Shown: positions 19,288 to 28,424 of the stretch, piece by piece
Numbering within the stretch: the stretch's first letter is position 1
How the letters are laid out: the number at the start of each line of letters is the position of its first letter
Origin: Algoriphagus terrigena DSM 22685
Lineage (GTDB): Bacteria > Bacteroidota > Bacteroidia > Cytophagales > Cyclobacteriaceae
Direction: 5' to 3'
Assembly (NCBI RefSeq): GCF_000429445.1
Contig: NZ_AUBW01000003.1
Coordinates: 310,001 to 374,000, forward strand
Length of the DNA: 64,000 nt
Notes under the pieces: generated by a model
What the model was told of the DNA's origin: nothing
The model's input: only the letters and a program-made list of their open reading frames with translations
Databases searched by the model: none
Program-made: the position numbers and the translations under genes

Positions 19288-19791
19288 ATGAAAGCTGTTT
19301 TCCGCTATCTCCTTTTGCTATTCCTTGTGAGCTGTTCCTTGGAGGACCCGGACGACCAGTCGGGACCGGCCGGATTTTACTATGTGCAGGGCCCGGGATA
19401 TCGGTTTGTAGTGGATATGGGCAAATACCAGCGACTGGATTTCAACCGTAAAGATCCGTCTCTTTGTCAGGTCAGTTTCGAGATTAAGGGTGTCAAAAGA
19501 GATGGAAATGAACTATCTCTTGAGATACAACGTCCTAAAGGTTGTACAGGGGTTTATGAATTAGTTTGGGATGGAATCTGGCAGGAATCTTCGCCCCGCA
19601 GGATGCAGCTCTACCTCACCGGGCAGTTTACCTCCTGTACCGGAGGTGTTGAGAATGAGATTGATGTGATCAAAGTTGACTTGGCCAAGGCATTGCTTAA
19701 TGCGCCCGACGATCTGTTTACCATTTACCTCAGAGAGCATTGCGGTTTTCGGGATTTCAACTGCGTCGGAAACTGTGATCTTACCCTTTAA
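19288..19791 (+). CDS. small lipoprotein of unknown function
   Basis: This 167-residue protein has a signal peptide ending in lipobox LVSC (Cys16) followed by an acidic tether (SLEDPDDQ). The mature part contains eight further cysteines, an unusual number, including FRDFNCVGNCDLTL at the end, so disulfides are likely in the periplasm. I do not recognise a family. The 241-base region before it shows no gene. It lies 97 bases upstream of an ECF sigma gene in the same direction and may belong to the same unit. Confidence 0.7.
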   Translation: MKAVFRYLLLLFLVSCSLEDPDDQSGPAGFYYVQGPGYRFVVDMGKYQRLDFNRKDPSLCQVSFEIKGVKRDGNELSLEIQRPKGCTGVYELVWDGIWQESSPRRMQLYLTGQFTSCTGGVENEIDVIKVDLAKALLNAPDDLFTIYLREHCGFRDFNCVGNCDLTL

Positions 19792-19888
19792 GATGTCAAC
19801 CGGCAAAGCACGATCTACCGGACATGGATGGGTTGGAGGACGACTGACAGGAAAATTGATTAGAAATAGAATATAGCGGAAAGTTGAT

Positions 19889-20437
19889 TTGAACTGGTCT
19901 GACCAAGAGTTGATTGACGGTTGCAAACGTCGGTCAAAAAAACACGAGGAATTTTTTTTCAAAAAGTACTATGGCTATGTCATGGGGATCAGTCTGTCCT
20001 ATTCCAAAACCCGGGATTTGGCGCAGGAGATCACCAATGACTCTTTTATGAAATGCTTTGACTCATTTCAGAAAATGGACGAAGCACCCTCTCTCAAACC
20101 TTGGCTGAGACGGATCGCCGTCAACACCGCGATAGATTACTACCGGAAGGACAAACGCTTCCAAAATCACCAGGAAGCAGATGGCGAGACTCCGGTATTC
20201 GATGAAGTATACGCTCCGGATCAATTGGCTTTTGAGGATATTATCAAACTTCTCAAGCTGTTGCCCCAGGATCAACAACTGGTATTCAATCTCTATGAGG
20301 TCGAAGGATATAGTCATCGGGAAGTCGCTGATCGGCTCGAAATCACCGAAAGCTCCTCCCGGGTTTACCTGACGCGCGCGAAAACCAAACTGCGTCAGTT
20401 GATACAACAACACATGAAAGAATATGCAGGAAGATAA
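19889..20437 (+). CDS. ECF-type RNA polymerase sigma factor
   Basis: This 182-residue protein begins at a TTG. Region 2 is visible near residues 25-95 (YYGYVMGISLSYSKTRDLAQ, ITNDSFMKCFDSFQ, PWLRRIAVNTAIDYYRKDKR) and region 4 near 118-175 (LLPQDQQLVFNLYEVEGYSH, DRLEITESSSRVYLTRAKTK). It overlaps the following gene by 14 bases, the arrangement of a sigma factor with its own anti-sigma factor. No FecR or SusC is linked, so it belongs to a stress or envelope sensing unit rather than a glycan locus. Confidence 0.92.
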   Translation: MNWSDQELIDGCKRRSKKHEEFFFKKYYGYVMGISLSYSKTRDLAQEITNDSFMKCFDSFQKMDEAPSLKPWLRRIAVNTAIDYYRKDKRFQNHQEADGETPVFDEVYAPDQLAFEDIIKLLKLLPQDQQLVFNLYEVEGYSHREVADRLEITESSSRVYLTRAKTKLRQLIQQHMKEYAGR

Positions 20438-21824
20438 ATCATCCAAATGGTTGGCTGACCAGCTGCGAAAGCAGCAGGAAGAAAACCAGCTTCCTTACGA
20501 ACTGGGGGCTTGGGAGGCTTTTGAAGCCAAACGTTCCGCTTTGGCCAAGAAGAAGACAAACTACTACTGGATCTCGGGAATCGCTGCAGCATTGACACTG
20601 CTTGTGGTGGCGGGAGGATTGTGGATTTCGCAGGAGACCACCGAGTCAGGAAGTCCAAAACTAGCTGACCAGATTGCTTTGCAGGAAAAGGCCGTGGAAA
20701 ATTCCCAAAAAGAAGTCACTCCGATCACATCCGAAACTGAAGTCACCGAGGCGCGAGAACTCCCTCCCCAAAATCCAGAAAAGAGCGAACAAAAGAAGGG
20801 AACCCGTTCACCTTTGGCTCAGAGTTCACTTGACCAGCCTACACGGAAGGCAGTGGAGCAACCAACACCAAACCCGGTGACAACCTCGACAGCAAAAGTG
20901 GATTCTGGTCTACAGGACTCAAAGTCAACTGAAAGCCGGATGGTCGCGGAGCAGCCGATTAAAGCTGAGGTGCCGGTTAAAGAGGAAGCTGTTCCCACAA
21001 TCGTGGGAGTAGAGACATTCGTCGCGACTAACGATAAGACAGGAGAGGAGAAAGCCTCACGGCCAGAAGACGTGAAGCCACAAGACGAGAAGAAAGATGT
21101 TGCGCTGGCTGTCGTTCCCAAAGATCCTCAACTGAGTGACGAAGAGATCAAGGAAATCCTGGAAACGAAGTCCTTTGCAAGTATCGCGATGGGGGTTTCA
21201 CCGGGCTTTGGCTCTTCCAGCGGTTCCGAGCAGGCGACCAGCGGATCCAGCGTGGGACTTGGTGTCATGGTTGATATGGAAGTCACAGGCAAACTGATCA
21301 TGGGATCCGGCCTGGCGGTCAACTACCTCAATCAGGCCAGCGAAAGCCAGAATTACAACTATGGCGGCGCGAATGCCTTAGCATTGACCGTGACTGAGAC
21401 GGATGAAATCAAGCAAGTGCAAGTGGATATCCCGCTTTACGTGAAGTATCCCATCACCCGTAATCGAGCCATCTCAGTTCAGGCTGGATTCTCCAACCTG
21501 ATCACGTTCAACCAAGGTGCTGAGCAAGAGTCCTCCTACACCCGACAGGTGGCGGTCTATGACGCCATGGCGTCCAGCTCATTCAGGCTTCAATCTGAAT
21601 CTGTGACGCAATCCCAGGATCTGAATGTGCCCAATCAGAAATTCTATCCTTTCGCCACAGCCAATCTGGGTGTCAACATCCGCTTGTTTCAAGCCAAAAA
21701 GACCAGTTATGAGGTGATGCCTTTTTACAACTACCCACTTCAGGAGTTTTCAGGATATGGAGAAAAGCTCGGCATGTTTGGAGCGTCGTTTAAGGTGAAC
21801 TTCGGAGCGATGCAAGGGAAATAG
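20424..21824 (+). CDS. putative anti-sigma protein with C-terminal outer membrane beta-barrel
   Basis: This 466-residue protein has a charged N-terminal segment (1-48), a single transmembrane helix at about 49-68, a long Pro/Glu/Thr/Ser-rich linker at about 70-235, and a C-terminal region (about 245-466) of alternating beta strands (SIAMGVSPGFGSSSGS, VGLGVMVDMEVTGKLIMGSG, FYPFATANLGVNIRLF) resembling PorT-like barrels. The layout suggests a cytoplasmic anti-sigma end, an inner-membrane helix, a linker across the periplasm and an outer-membrane barrel. The 14-base overlap with the sigma gene supports an anti-sigma role. No canonical zinc-finger anti-sigma motif is present, so this role is inferred from gene order. 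Confidence 0.75.
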   Translation: MQEDKSSKWLADQLRKQQEENQLPYELGAWEAFEAKRSALAKKKTNYYWISGIAAALTLLVVAGGLWISQETTESGSPKLADQIALQEKAVENSQKEVTPITSETEVTEARELPPQNPEKSEQKKGTRSPLAQSSLDQPTRKAVEQPTPNPVTTSTAKVDSGLQDSKSTESRMVAEQPIKAEVPVKEEAVPTIVGVETFVATNDKTGEEKASRPEDVKPQDEKKDVALAVVPKDPQLSDEEIKEILETKSFASIAMGVSPGFGSSSGSEQATSGSSVGLGVMVDMEVTGKLIMGSGLAVNYLNQASESQNYNYGGANALALTVTETDEIKQVQVDIPLYVKYPITRNRAISVQAGFSNLITFNQGAEQESSYTRQVAVYDAMASSSFRLQSESVTQSQDLNVPNQKFYPFATANLGVNIRLFQAKKTSYEVMPFYNYPLQEFSGYGEKLGMFGASFKVNFGAMQGK

Positions 21825-21935
21825 TGACAAGATCAATCTGTCAGGAAGCTAGCCAGCTATTGCACGAGCGAATGGGTCGTGAATTCAAAATGAAACAAAC
21901 CAAAGAAAAATAAACTGAATACTTAACCAACTAGA

Positions 21936-21966
21936 GCCATCCGGGAGAAATTTCGGATGGTTTTTT
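21936..21966 (+). terminator. Rho-independent terminator after the sigma/anti-sigma unit
   Basis: CCATCCG at 21937-21943 pairs with CGGATGG at 21954-21960, followed by six T. It lies in the 265-base gap before the MscS-type gene, which otherwise shows nothing recognisable. Confidence 0.78.
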
Positions 21967-22089
21967 ATTGTTCGGACGAAGGGTTTCTTCAGCTTCCCAG
22001 CCTGGTATTTCAGTCCGTTTGATTGCCAGAAATACCCCCTTCCTTTTCGTTTTTTTTAATTTAACTTCATACGCTAGCCGATCCTGAAT

Positions 22090-23724
22090 ATGAAGAGAAT
22101 TCTACCCTTTTTTTTGATTTGTATTACTGTCTTGTCACTCGGAAATGAGGTACATGCAAAGAATATTTTTCAGGACAGTCCCGCCGTTCAAGCCGATGTG
22201 GAGACCGCAAAAAGTGCCGATCCCATCGGCTATCCGGTCTTGGGAGCCATGCAGGATACGCTTTTCCAGATCTTCTCCAGATCAGGTTCACTCACTCCGA
22301 AGGATCGGGCCAGTCGAATTTCCAGCAGAATCCAAGTCTTGGCCGAAAATGATCTCTATCGTTCTGATTCCCTGAAGGTAGAGGAGTTGGAGGGGACTTA
22401 TGATATTCTGTACGAAGACCAGATTATCCTTTCGATTACTGCTCAAGATGCAAAAATCCATGAGATCGGCTTGGATTCGCTTGCCACAGAGTGGCGAGAA
22501 GTGATCAACTCGGACCTGCTCCACTATCAGGATGAAAACAGGCTGGAGGCCTGGGCGATGCGGGTCGGGCTGACACTGGCGGCAATCCTGACGGCTATCG
22601 GGATCTTCTTTTTTGTGCAGAGAGCTTCCCAAAAGCTGATTGAATGGGTGACCCTCAGAAGGGAGCGCTTATTCAAAAACCTGGCCTACCGGAGCTATAC
22701 CTACCTGACTCAGGATCAGGAGCTGGCGGTAGTGTTACAGTTGATTCGGTTTTTCAAATGGTTTGTGATTTTGGTCATCTTGTACCTCCTGCTTCCGGTC
22801 CTTTTTAGCATTTTCCCCATGTCCAGAGACTGGTCAGAAGCCATCCTTGGGCTGGTGATGAGACCGATCCGTAACGTGCTACATTCGACCTGGAACTACC
22901 TGCCCAATCTCTTCAGCATCCTGGTGATCGTCATCTTCATGCGATATTTGATCCGATTTATCCGGTTTATTTTCAAGGAGATTGAAGCGGAGAAACTGGA
23001 GATCAACGGCTTTCACGCCGACTGGGCTATGCCGACCTATAACATTGTCCGCTTCCTGCTCTTTGCTTTTACCCTAGTCTTGATCTTCCCTTATTTACCG
23101 GGTTCGGACTCTCCGATATTCAAGGGAGTCACGGTGTTTGTCGGTATCCTGTTTTCCCTGGGTTCTTCCTCCGCCGTCACCAATATGATTGCCGGGCTGG
23201 TGATCACTTACATGCGGCCTTTCAAACCCGGCGATCGAATCAAGATCGCAGATGTGTCCGGAGATGTCATCGAAAAAACCCTGCTGGTCACACGGATCAA
23301 GACCATCAAAAATGAAATCATCACCATTCCCAATGCCTCTGTGCTGAACGGAAATACGGTGAATTACTCGGTGCAAGCTGAGCAGCAGGGGCTAATATTG
23401 CACACCACGATCACGCTGGGGTATGACCTTCCCTGGCGCAAAGTTCACCAAACGCTGATCGACGCTGCTCTGGCGACCGATCTTGTGGAGAAGGAGCCCA
23501 AACCGTATGTGCTTCAGACTAGCTTGGATGATTTTTACGTTTCCTATCAGCTCAATGCCTACACCAAACAGGCGAGCAAACAGGCCTTAGCCTATTCAGA
23601 GCTCCACAAGAATATCCAGGATTTTTGCCGGGATCGGGATATCGAGATCATGTCGCCGCACTATCGCGCCAACCGCGACGGATCGGATATCACCATTCCA
23701 AAGCAAGAATTGGATCATGGGTAA
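22090..23724 (+). CDS. MscS-type mechanosensitive ion channel
   Basis: This 544-residue protein has a signal peptide (1-23), a periplasmic domain to about 150, then several transmembrane helices (about 157-177, 215-240, 270-292 and 318-340). The pore-lining TM3 and beta domain follow: LFSLGSSSAVTNMIAGLVIT, MRPFKPGDRIKI and IKNEIITIPNASVLNGN. This matches the long, periplasm-bearing MscS/YnaI-like subgroup. It should open under membrane tension to release solutes during osmotic downshift. It is monocistronic, with a second channel type (mscL) encoded 16 kb away. Confidence 0.92.
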   Translation: MKRILPFFLICITVLSLGNEVHAKNIFQDSPAVQADVETAKSADPIGYPVLGAMQDTLFQIFSRSGSLTPKDRASRISSRIQVLAENDLYRSDSLKVEELEGTYDILYEDQIILSITAQDAKIHEIGLDSLATEWREVINSDLLHYQDENRLEAWAMRVGLTLAAILTAIGIFFFVQRASQKLIEWVTLRRERLFKNLAYRSYTYLTQDQELAVVLQLIRFFKWFVILVILYLLLPVLFSIFPMSRDWSEAILGLVMRPIRNVLHSTWNYLPNLFSILVIVIFMRYLIRFIRFIFKEIEAEKLEINGFHADWAMPTYNIVRFLLFAFTLVLIFPYLPGSDSPIFKGVTVFVGILFSLGSSSAVTNMIAGLVITYMRPFKPGDRIKIADVSGDVIEKTLLVTRIKTIKNEIITIPNASVLNGNTVNYSVQAEQQGLILHTTITLGYDLPWRKVHQTLIDAALATDLVEKEPKPYVLQTSLDDFYVSYQLNAYTKQASKQALAYSELHKNIQDFCRDRDIEIMSPHYRANRDGSDITIPKQELDHG

Positions 23725-23899
23725 TTGGATTGATTTCCGTTGGAAAGCTTTGCGCAGGGAAGTTAAAAAAGTCTTTTTGGTCTCTGTTCAAATGAAGTTT
23801 TGTTCCTAAAAGTGCTCTGGCACTTTGCAATCCCCGGCTTGCGTACGAAGGAGTCGGAGTGATTTTACGTTTCGGGTCGATTAGATTCAGCTCCGTTTG

Positions 23900-23907
23900 T
23901 ACCTTTG
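23900..23907 (+). promoter_or_regulatory. Bacteroidota -7 promoter box (TACCTTTG)
   Basis: A perfect TANNTTTG box lies 27 bases upstream of the ATG of the FAD-dependent oxidoreductase, predicting transcription from about 23911 and a leader near 24 nt. No good -33 TTTG was found at the usual distance. The box overlaps an in-frame TTG at 23905, which argues that the true start is the ATG at 23935. Confidence 0.5.
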
Positions 23908-23934
23908 TCTCGATTTAAGGATAAACACCTTACC

Positions 23935-25515
23935 ATGAAAAAGACATTTACCCTTCAGTTGAGTCCCGAAGAGGCTTACGATCCGAACGTTTTTGAACGG
24001 ACTGTTCTCAGCAAAGCCGGACTTGCGGCTGACACTCCCAATGCTTTTGCCCGGCAAATCCGCAGATCCATCGATGCCAGAGGTCGAAGAGTTTTGGTCA
24101 ACGTCGAGGCGGAGCTTTTCATCAATGAATCGCCTGGATCCTTGTTAGACCATCTTCCAAGCTATCCAGATGTAAGAAATTCCGATCCTATCATTATCAT
24201 TGGGGCTGGCCCCGCGGGGCTATTTGCTGCGCTGAGAGCGGTCGAACTTGGCGTGAAGCCTATTGTGATCGAGCGGGGGAAGGATGTGAGGACGCGACGG
24301 CGTGATTTGGCTGCCATCAACAAAGAGGGTGTTGTCAACCCGGATTCAAATTATTGTTTTGGCGAAGGTGGAGCAGGAACCTATTCTGATGGGAAGCTCT
24401 ATACCCGATCCAAAAAGCGCGGCGATATCCGTAGGATCATGGAAATCTTCGTGGCACACGGAGCTACCGAGGAGATCCTAGTGGACGCGCACCCACACAT
24501 CGGCACGAATAAACTTCCTTTGCTGGTTTCAAAACTCCGCGAAACGGTCCTCGAATCCGGTGGCGAAATTCTTTTTGAAACCCGGGTGGACGATCTGATC
24601 TTGGAAGGCGACGAGATCAAAGGCGTCGTGACCAATCATGGAGATCAAATCAAGGGGCTGGGTGTGATCCTTGCTACGGGACATTCTGCAAGGGATATTT
24701 TCCATCTTTTGGATCGAAAGAAAATTCTGATCGAAGCCAAACCCTTTGCGCTTGGCGTTCGCATAGAGCACAGCCAAAATCTGATCGACAAGATCCAATA
24801 CCACTGCGAGGTGGATCGTGGAGCGTTTTTGCCGGCTTCGGCTTACTCGCTCGTCCAGCAGACCGAATACCGGGGCAAGCAAAGGGGCGTTTTCAGTTTC
24901 TGTATGTGTCCAGGCGGATTTATCGTGCCGGCTGCGACTGCTCCCGGAGAACTGGTGGTGAATGGCATGAGTCCGAGCCGTAGAGATAGCAAATTTGCCA
25001 ATTCCGGGATGGTCGTTTCGGTGGAACTGGAGGACTTGCCGGAGTATCAGAAGTTTGGCGCACTGGCTTCCATGCACTTTCAGGCTGATGTGGAAAAGAG
25101 AGCTTGGGAACTGGGCGGCAAGACCCAAGTGGCACCTGCTCAACGGATGATGGATTTCGTCAACAGGAAGTCCAGTTCCACTTTACTGGATACCTCCTAT
25201 CAGCCGGGCTTGGAATCGGTCGAGATGAGAGAGGTCCTGCCAGACTTTATCTCTGCAAGATTGGCCATGGCTTTTAAGGCTTTTGGACAGAAAATGAAGG
25301 GCTATCTCACCAATGACGCCCAGCTGATCGGTGTAGAAAGCCGCACCTCCTCGCCGGTCAGGATTCCCCGTGACCGCGAATCCTTCGAGCATCCTCAGAT
25401 CAAGCGGCTTTATCCCTGCGGAGAGGGTGCAGGCTATGCAGGGGGAATCGTCTCAGCAGCGATGGATGGAGAGCGCTGCGCTGAAAAGCTGATTGCGGCC
25501 TATGTGAAGGCGTAA
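23935..25515 (+). CDS. NAD(P)/FAD-dependent oxidoreductase, COG2509 type
   Basis: This 526-residue protein is read from ATG 23935, because an upstream TTG falls inside a promoter box. After a roughly 80-residue N-terminal domain, a dinucleotide fold appears (IIIIGAGPAGLFAALRAVEL, IERGKDVRTRRRD), then the family signature NYCFGEGGAGTYSDGKLYTR and a C-terminal CGEGAGYAGGIVSAAMDGE that closes the FAD site. The family is widespread and annotated as an uncharacterised FAD-dependent dehydrogenase; its physiological substrate is not known to me. It is cytoplasmic and monocistronic, converging on a Gfo/Idh/MocA gene across a 101-base heptamer-repeat spacer. Confidence 0.88.
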   Translation: MKKTFTLQLSPEEAYDPNVFERTVLSKAGLAADTPNAFARQIRRSIDARGRRVLVNVEAELFINESPGSLLDHLPSYPDVRNSDPIIIIGAGPAGLFAALRAVELGVKPIVIERGKDVRTRRRDLAAINKEGVVNPDSNYCFGEGGAGTYSDGKLYTRSKKRGDIRRIMEIFVAHGATEEILVDAHPHIGTNKLPLLVSKLRETVLESGGEILFETRVDDLILEGDEIKGVVTNHGDQIKGLGVILATGHSARDIFHLLDRKKILIEAKPFALGVRIEHSQNLIDKIQYHCEVDRGAFLPASAYSLVQQTEYRGKQRGVFSFCMCPGGFIVPAATAPGELVVNGMSPSRRDSKFANSGMVVSVELEDLPEYQKFGALASMHFQADVEKRAWELGGKTQVAPAQRMMDFVNRKSSSTLLDTSYQPGLESVEMREVLPDFISARLAMAFKAFGQKMKGYLTNDAQLIGVESRTSSPVRIPRDRESFEHPQIKRLYPCGEGAGYAGGIVSAAMDGERCAEKLIAAYVKA

Positions 25516-25616
25516 TTAAGTGCCGAGATTTAAGAAGCAAGAGCCAAGAAACAAGAGTCAAAGATCCAAGTGAAGAACTTCGGTCTTCCGTCATCCAACA
25601 CCGGACATCTGTCTCT
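25516..25616. repeat. degenerate heptamer-repeat spacer between convergent genes
   Basis: The whole spacer can be read in 7-base steps beginning right after the upstream stop codon: TTAAGTG, CCGAGAT, TTAAGAA, GCAAGAG, CCAAGAA, ACAAGAG, TCAAAGA, TCCAAGT. The second half continues as AGAACTT, CGGTCTT, CCGTCAT, CCAACAC, CGGACAT, CTGTCTC up to the opposite gene's stop. Purine-rich units follow one stop and pyrimidine-rich units precede the other, so each array looks alike when read from its own gene. Confidence 0.65.
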
Positions 25617-26822
25617 TCATTCCCCTATGTTATACTCCGGTTTCCAGTCTTTGATCTCGCCCGAGTAGAGCGATTCATTGGCCAAGGCCACTGAGATGGC
25701 TGTTTTGCCGCCGGTATTGACATTGGATTCCGGCATTTGAGCCGTTGCCACAGATTTATAAAATGCCTCCAGGGCATAGATCGTCCCGTCCTGAGTGGGC
25801 TCCTTGGTGAGCTGGATGCCTTTTTTATCAGCCGCCCAGATCAAGGGAGTGGCGCCGCTGACACCGTCGACTTCCTCCAGCGCCGCACGGCTTTCGGGTT
25901 CGGGATAAAACATCCCCTCGTTGGTCAACAAATTGATCATGCCCTTGGAACCCTTAATCATGAAGGAATACCCTTCATGCTGGTTGGCGCAGGTGGCGCC
26001 GAAGTTGCCGACCATCCCTGCATCGTCGTATCTCACGGTCAGTTGGACATTGTCAAAGGTCTCGCGTCCGTCTTTGTAAAAATCGATGCCGCCGGTGCTG
26101 TAGAGGCTGCTTGGGCTGGTTTCAAAAGCCCAGTGGATGAAGTCCATCTGATGGGAAAGCAATTCGGCCACGAGTCCTCCGGAGTAGTCTTTGTACATTC
26201 TCCAGTTAATCTTCCGTTCCAGAGAGGGATCGTGAACAGGTCTCTTCCAGTTCCAGTTTCGATCCCAGCGCGCATCGATGGACGTAACCTTACCCAGGTA
26301 GCCTTTTTGGATGTAATCTTTCACTTTGAAGTAAAGCGGCGAATAGCGGTACTGGTGCCCGACCTGCACGATTTGTTTCGGATACTTTTGGGTGATCTTC
26401 TCAAGTTCCAAGGCCTGATCCAGCTGAAAAGTCATGGTCTTTTCGAGATAGAGATGCTTACCCGCTTCCAAGACTGCTTTGCCATGCTCATAGTGAAGGT
26501 ACAGTGGCGTAGAGACGACGACCACATCCAGGCTTTTGTCTTCGAGCAGTTTTCGGTAGTCTTTGTGAAAGGCGACTGCCTTGCCTGAGCTGGCTTTTTT
26601 GGCGTTTTCTAAGCGGAAATCCAGTTCATCGCAGATACTGATGACCTCGTATTTGTCCGAAAGCTTCAAGAGCGTATTGTAGATTCCGGAACCCCGATCA
26701 CCGAAGCCGATGATTCCCACATTGAACTTTTGATCGACTCCCTTGGCGATGCTCCAAAGGCCTGAACTTCCCAAAACTGCCGTCGCCAATCCGGCTGACT
26801 TGATAAACTGTCTTCTTTCCAA
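25617..26822 (-). CDS. Tat-exported Gfo/Idh/MocA family oxidoreductase (second copy)
   Basis: This 401-residue protein starts at TTG (26822) with a twin-arginine-type signal (MERRQFIKSAGLATAVLG). The Rossmann motif GFGDRG lies at 39-44 and the Lys motif (YLEKTMTFQ) near 124. The C-terminal domain has GGLVAELLSHQMDFIHWAFE, typical of glycosyl/inositol-dehydrogenase-like members. It is unlinked to the first such gene at 6.9 kb and quite diverged from it, so it probably acts on another substrate. It is expected in the periplasm. It is monocistronic, and the 221 bases upstream hold no gene. Confidence 0.9.
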   Translation of the reverse strand: MERRQFIKSAGLATAVLGSSGLWSIAKGVDQKFNVGIIGFGDRGSGIYNTLLKLSDKYEVISICDELDFRLENAKKASSGKAVAFHKDYRKLLEDKSLDVVVVSTPLYLHYEHGKAVLEAGKHLYLEKTMTFQLDQALELEKITQKYPKQIVQVGHQYRYSPLYFKVKDYIQKGYLGKVTSIDARWDRNWNWKRPVHDPSLERKINWRMYKDYSGGLVAELLSHQMDFIHWAFETSPSSLYSTGGIDFYKDGRETFDNVQLTVRYDDAGMVGNFGATCANQHEGYSFMIKGSKGMINLLTNEGMFYPEPESRAALEEVDGVSGATPLIWAADKKGIQLTKEPTQDGTIYALEAFYKSVATAQMPESNVNTGGKTAISVALANESLYSGEIKDWKPEYNIGE

Positions 26823-27032
26823 AACTTAAGCGGTTTACTTCTCCGGCTAAAATAGCGAAATCGGAGCGGGCAGTGTCCTGATTTTGATAGGAAAGGAAAT
26901 CAGATTCGGGATAAACTACGCAATCGATTTCATACCTCTGGCCTCACGAAACATCCGGCAGTCGCGTGAATACAGTTTTAACCGCTGTCCGTCATTTTGC
27001 GTCAATGCTTCCTGGATACTAGTCAATTGCCT

Positions 27033-27040
27033 TACCTTTG
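27033..27040 (+). promoter_or_regulatory. Bacteroidota -7 promoter box (TACCTTTG), possibly giving a leaderless mRNA
   Basis: A perfect TANNTTTG box ends four bases before the GTG at 27044. With the spacing seen at the ncRNA promoter at 42909, transcription would begin at or next to the GTG itself. No convincing -33 element was found. Confidence 0.45.
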
Positions 27041-27043
27041 TGT

Positions 27044-28402
27044 GTGGAGTTTGCCATAGTAGATATAGAAACAACCGGAGGATCGCCGGCAGGTGGGGGG
27101 ATCACAGAGATCGCTGTGGTCGTCCACGATGGAGAGGAAATCGTTCGGGAGTTTCAGACGCTGATCAATCCGGGGCAGTCTATCCCATCCTACATAACGG
27201 GTCTCACAGGTATCGATAACAGCATGGTGCGCGACGCCCCGACCTTTGACGAGATCGCTGAGGAGCTCTGGGATCTGCTGGAGGGCAGAGTCTTTGTGGC
27301 TCATTCGGTTAATTTTGACTACGGATTTATCCGAGAAGCTTTCCTGAAGCTGGGGCGGGAGTTCAAGCCGCCAAAACTTTGCACGGTGAGACTTTCCCGC
27401 AAGGCCTACCCTGGACTGACTTCATATAGTTTGGGAAGAATCTGCGAAAATCAAAAAATCCCTATTCTGGCGAGGCACAGAGCAATGGGGGATGCCAAGG
27501 CAACAGCGATACTTTTTGACCGAATCATCAAAGATTCTTCAGAAATCGTCTTTTCCTCCCTGAAGAAAAACTCAGGCGAGTCCTTTCTTCCGCCAAACTT
27601 TTCGCTGGCTAAGTTTCGCCAGATCCCCGAGTCCTGTGGTGTGTACTACATGATCAATGCCAAGGGGAAAGTCATCTATGTCGGCAAAGCCCTCAATATT
27701 CGGGAGCGGTTTAAAGGGCACTTTTCCGGAAGTGTGCTGCCACATCTCAAGCAGCAGCTCAAGGCGGAGGTCACGGATCTGCAATGGAAATTGACAGGCT
27801 CTGAGGTTATGGCTTTGCTGGTCGAGACGCTAGAGATCAAGCGTCTGTGGCCAGCATTCAACTCAGCATTGAAGTTGCCAAAGACGCTCTGGGGACTGTT
27901 TCATTACCAGGATGGCTCGGGCTATAATCGGTTTCAAGTCGCGAAAGTGACCAAAAATCTCCGGCCGCTGGAGACCTTTTTCTCCTCCGAGGAAGCGCTG
28001 CAATTTTTGAAATCGGGGATCGAAACCTACCAGCTCTGTCAAAAACTCTGTGGATTGAGAAAGGTTACCTGCGAAGTGGTACAGGATGAGTCCTGCCTGG
28101 GTGCATGCAAAACCTCGGAGCATGCCGCTTCCTACAACGCGCGGGTGGAGGACTTTCTAAAACTGATACTCGAATCAAAAAAGGATCTGATGATCTCGCT
28201 GCCTGGAAGGGAAGGGGAAGAGCGAGCCTATTGTTTTTTTGAGGGAGGGATGCTGAGCCGCTATTCTTACCTCACTTGCGACGATTTCCCGGATCCAGAT
28301 GAGCTGGAGGTCGTCCCAAAAGTCCCCGAGACCTTCTACATCCTGAGGCAGTACATTCATCAGCTGGAAATGGATCAGATTCGGGTGTTTTCGACGCATT
28401 AA
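27044..28402 (+). CDS. DEDDh exonuclease fused to a GIY-YIG nuclease domain (UvrC/Cho-like)
   Basis: This 452-residue protein starts at GTG 27044 (MEFAIVDIETTGG); the in-frame TTG at 27038 lies in the promoter box. Residues 1-170 form a DnaQ-like 3'-5' exonuclease with Exo I DIETTG, Exo II around HSVNFDYGFI and Exo III RHRAMGDAKATA. A GIY-YIG domain follows at about 190-275 (SCGVYYMINAKGKVIYVGKA, NIRERFKGHF), and the C-terminal third contains cysteines (LCQKLCGLRKVTC, DESCLGACK) like those near the UvrC/Cho region. It probably trims or nicks DNA in repair. Such fusions are known in many bacteria; the exact role here is not established. Confidence 0.9.
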   Translation: MEFAIVDIETTGGSPAGGGITEIAVVVHDGEEIVREFQTLINPGQSIPSYITGLTGIDNSMVRDAPTFDEIAEELWDLLEGRVFVAHSVNFDYGFIREAFLKLGREFKPPKLCTVRLSRKAYPGLTSYSLGRICENQKIPILARHRAMGDAKATAILFDRIIKDSSEIVFSSLKKNSGESFLPPNFSLAKFRQIPESCGVYYMINAKGKVIYVGKALNIRERFKGHFSGSVLPHLKQQLKAEVTDLQWKLTGSEVMALLVETLEIKRLWPAFNSALKLPKTLWGLFHYQDGSGYNRFQVAKVTKNLRPLETFFSSEEALQFLKSGIETYQLCQKLCGLRKVTCEVVQDESCLGACKTSEHAASYNARVEDFLKLILESKKDLMISLPGREGEERAYCFFEGGMLSRYSYLTCDDFPDPDELEVVPKVPETFYILRQYIHQLEMDQIRVFSTH

Positions 28403-28424
28403 GGCGGTATGCCTTCCAGATTTA

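Noticed and set aside
25516..25616. CRISPR-like array
   Set aside because: The period is only 7 bases with degenerate units and no spacers; no cas genes are present.
25737..26588. 283-codon plus-strand open frame
   Set aside because: Opposite-strand shadow of the second Gfo/Idh/MocA gene.
26827..26984. AGCGGTT / AACCGCT inverted repeat upstream of the second Gfo/Idh/MocA gene
   Set aside because: Seven-base arms 145 bases apart are expected by chance.
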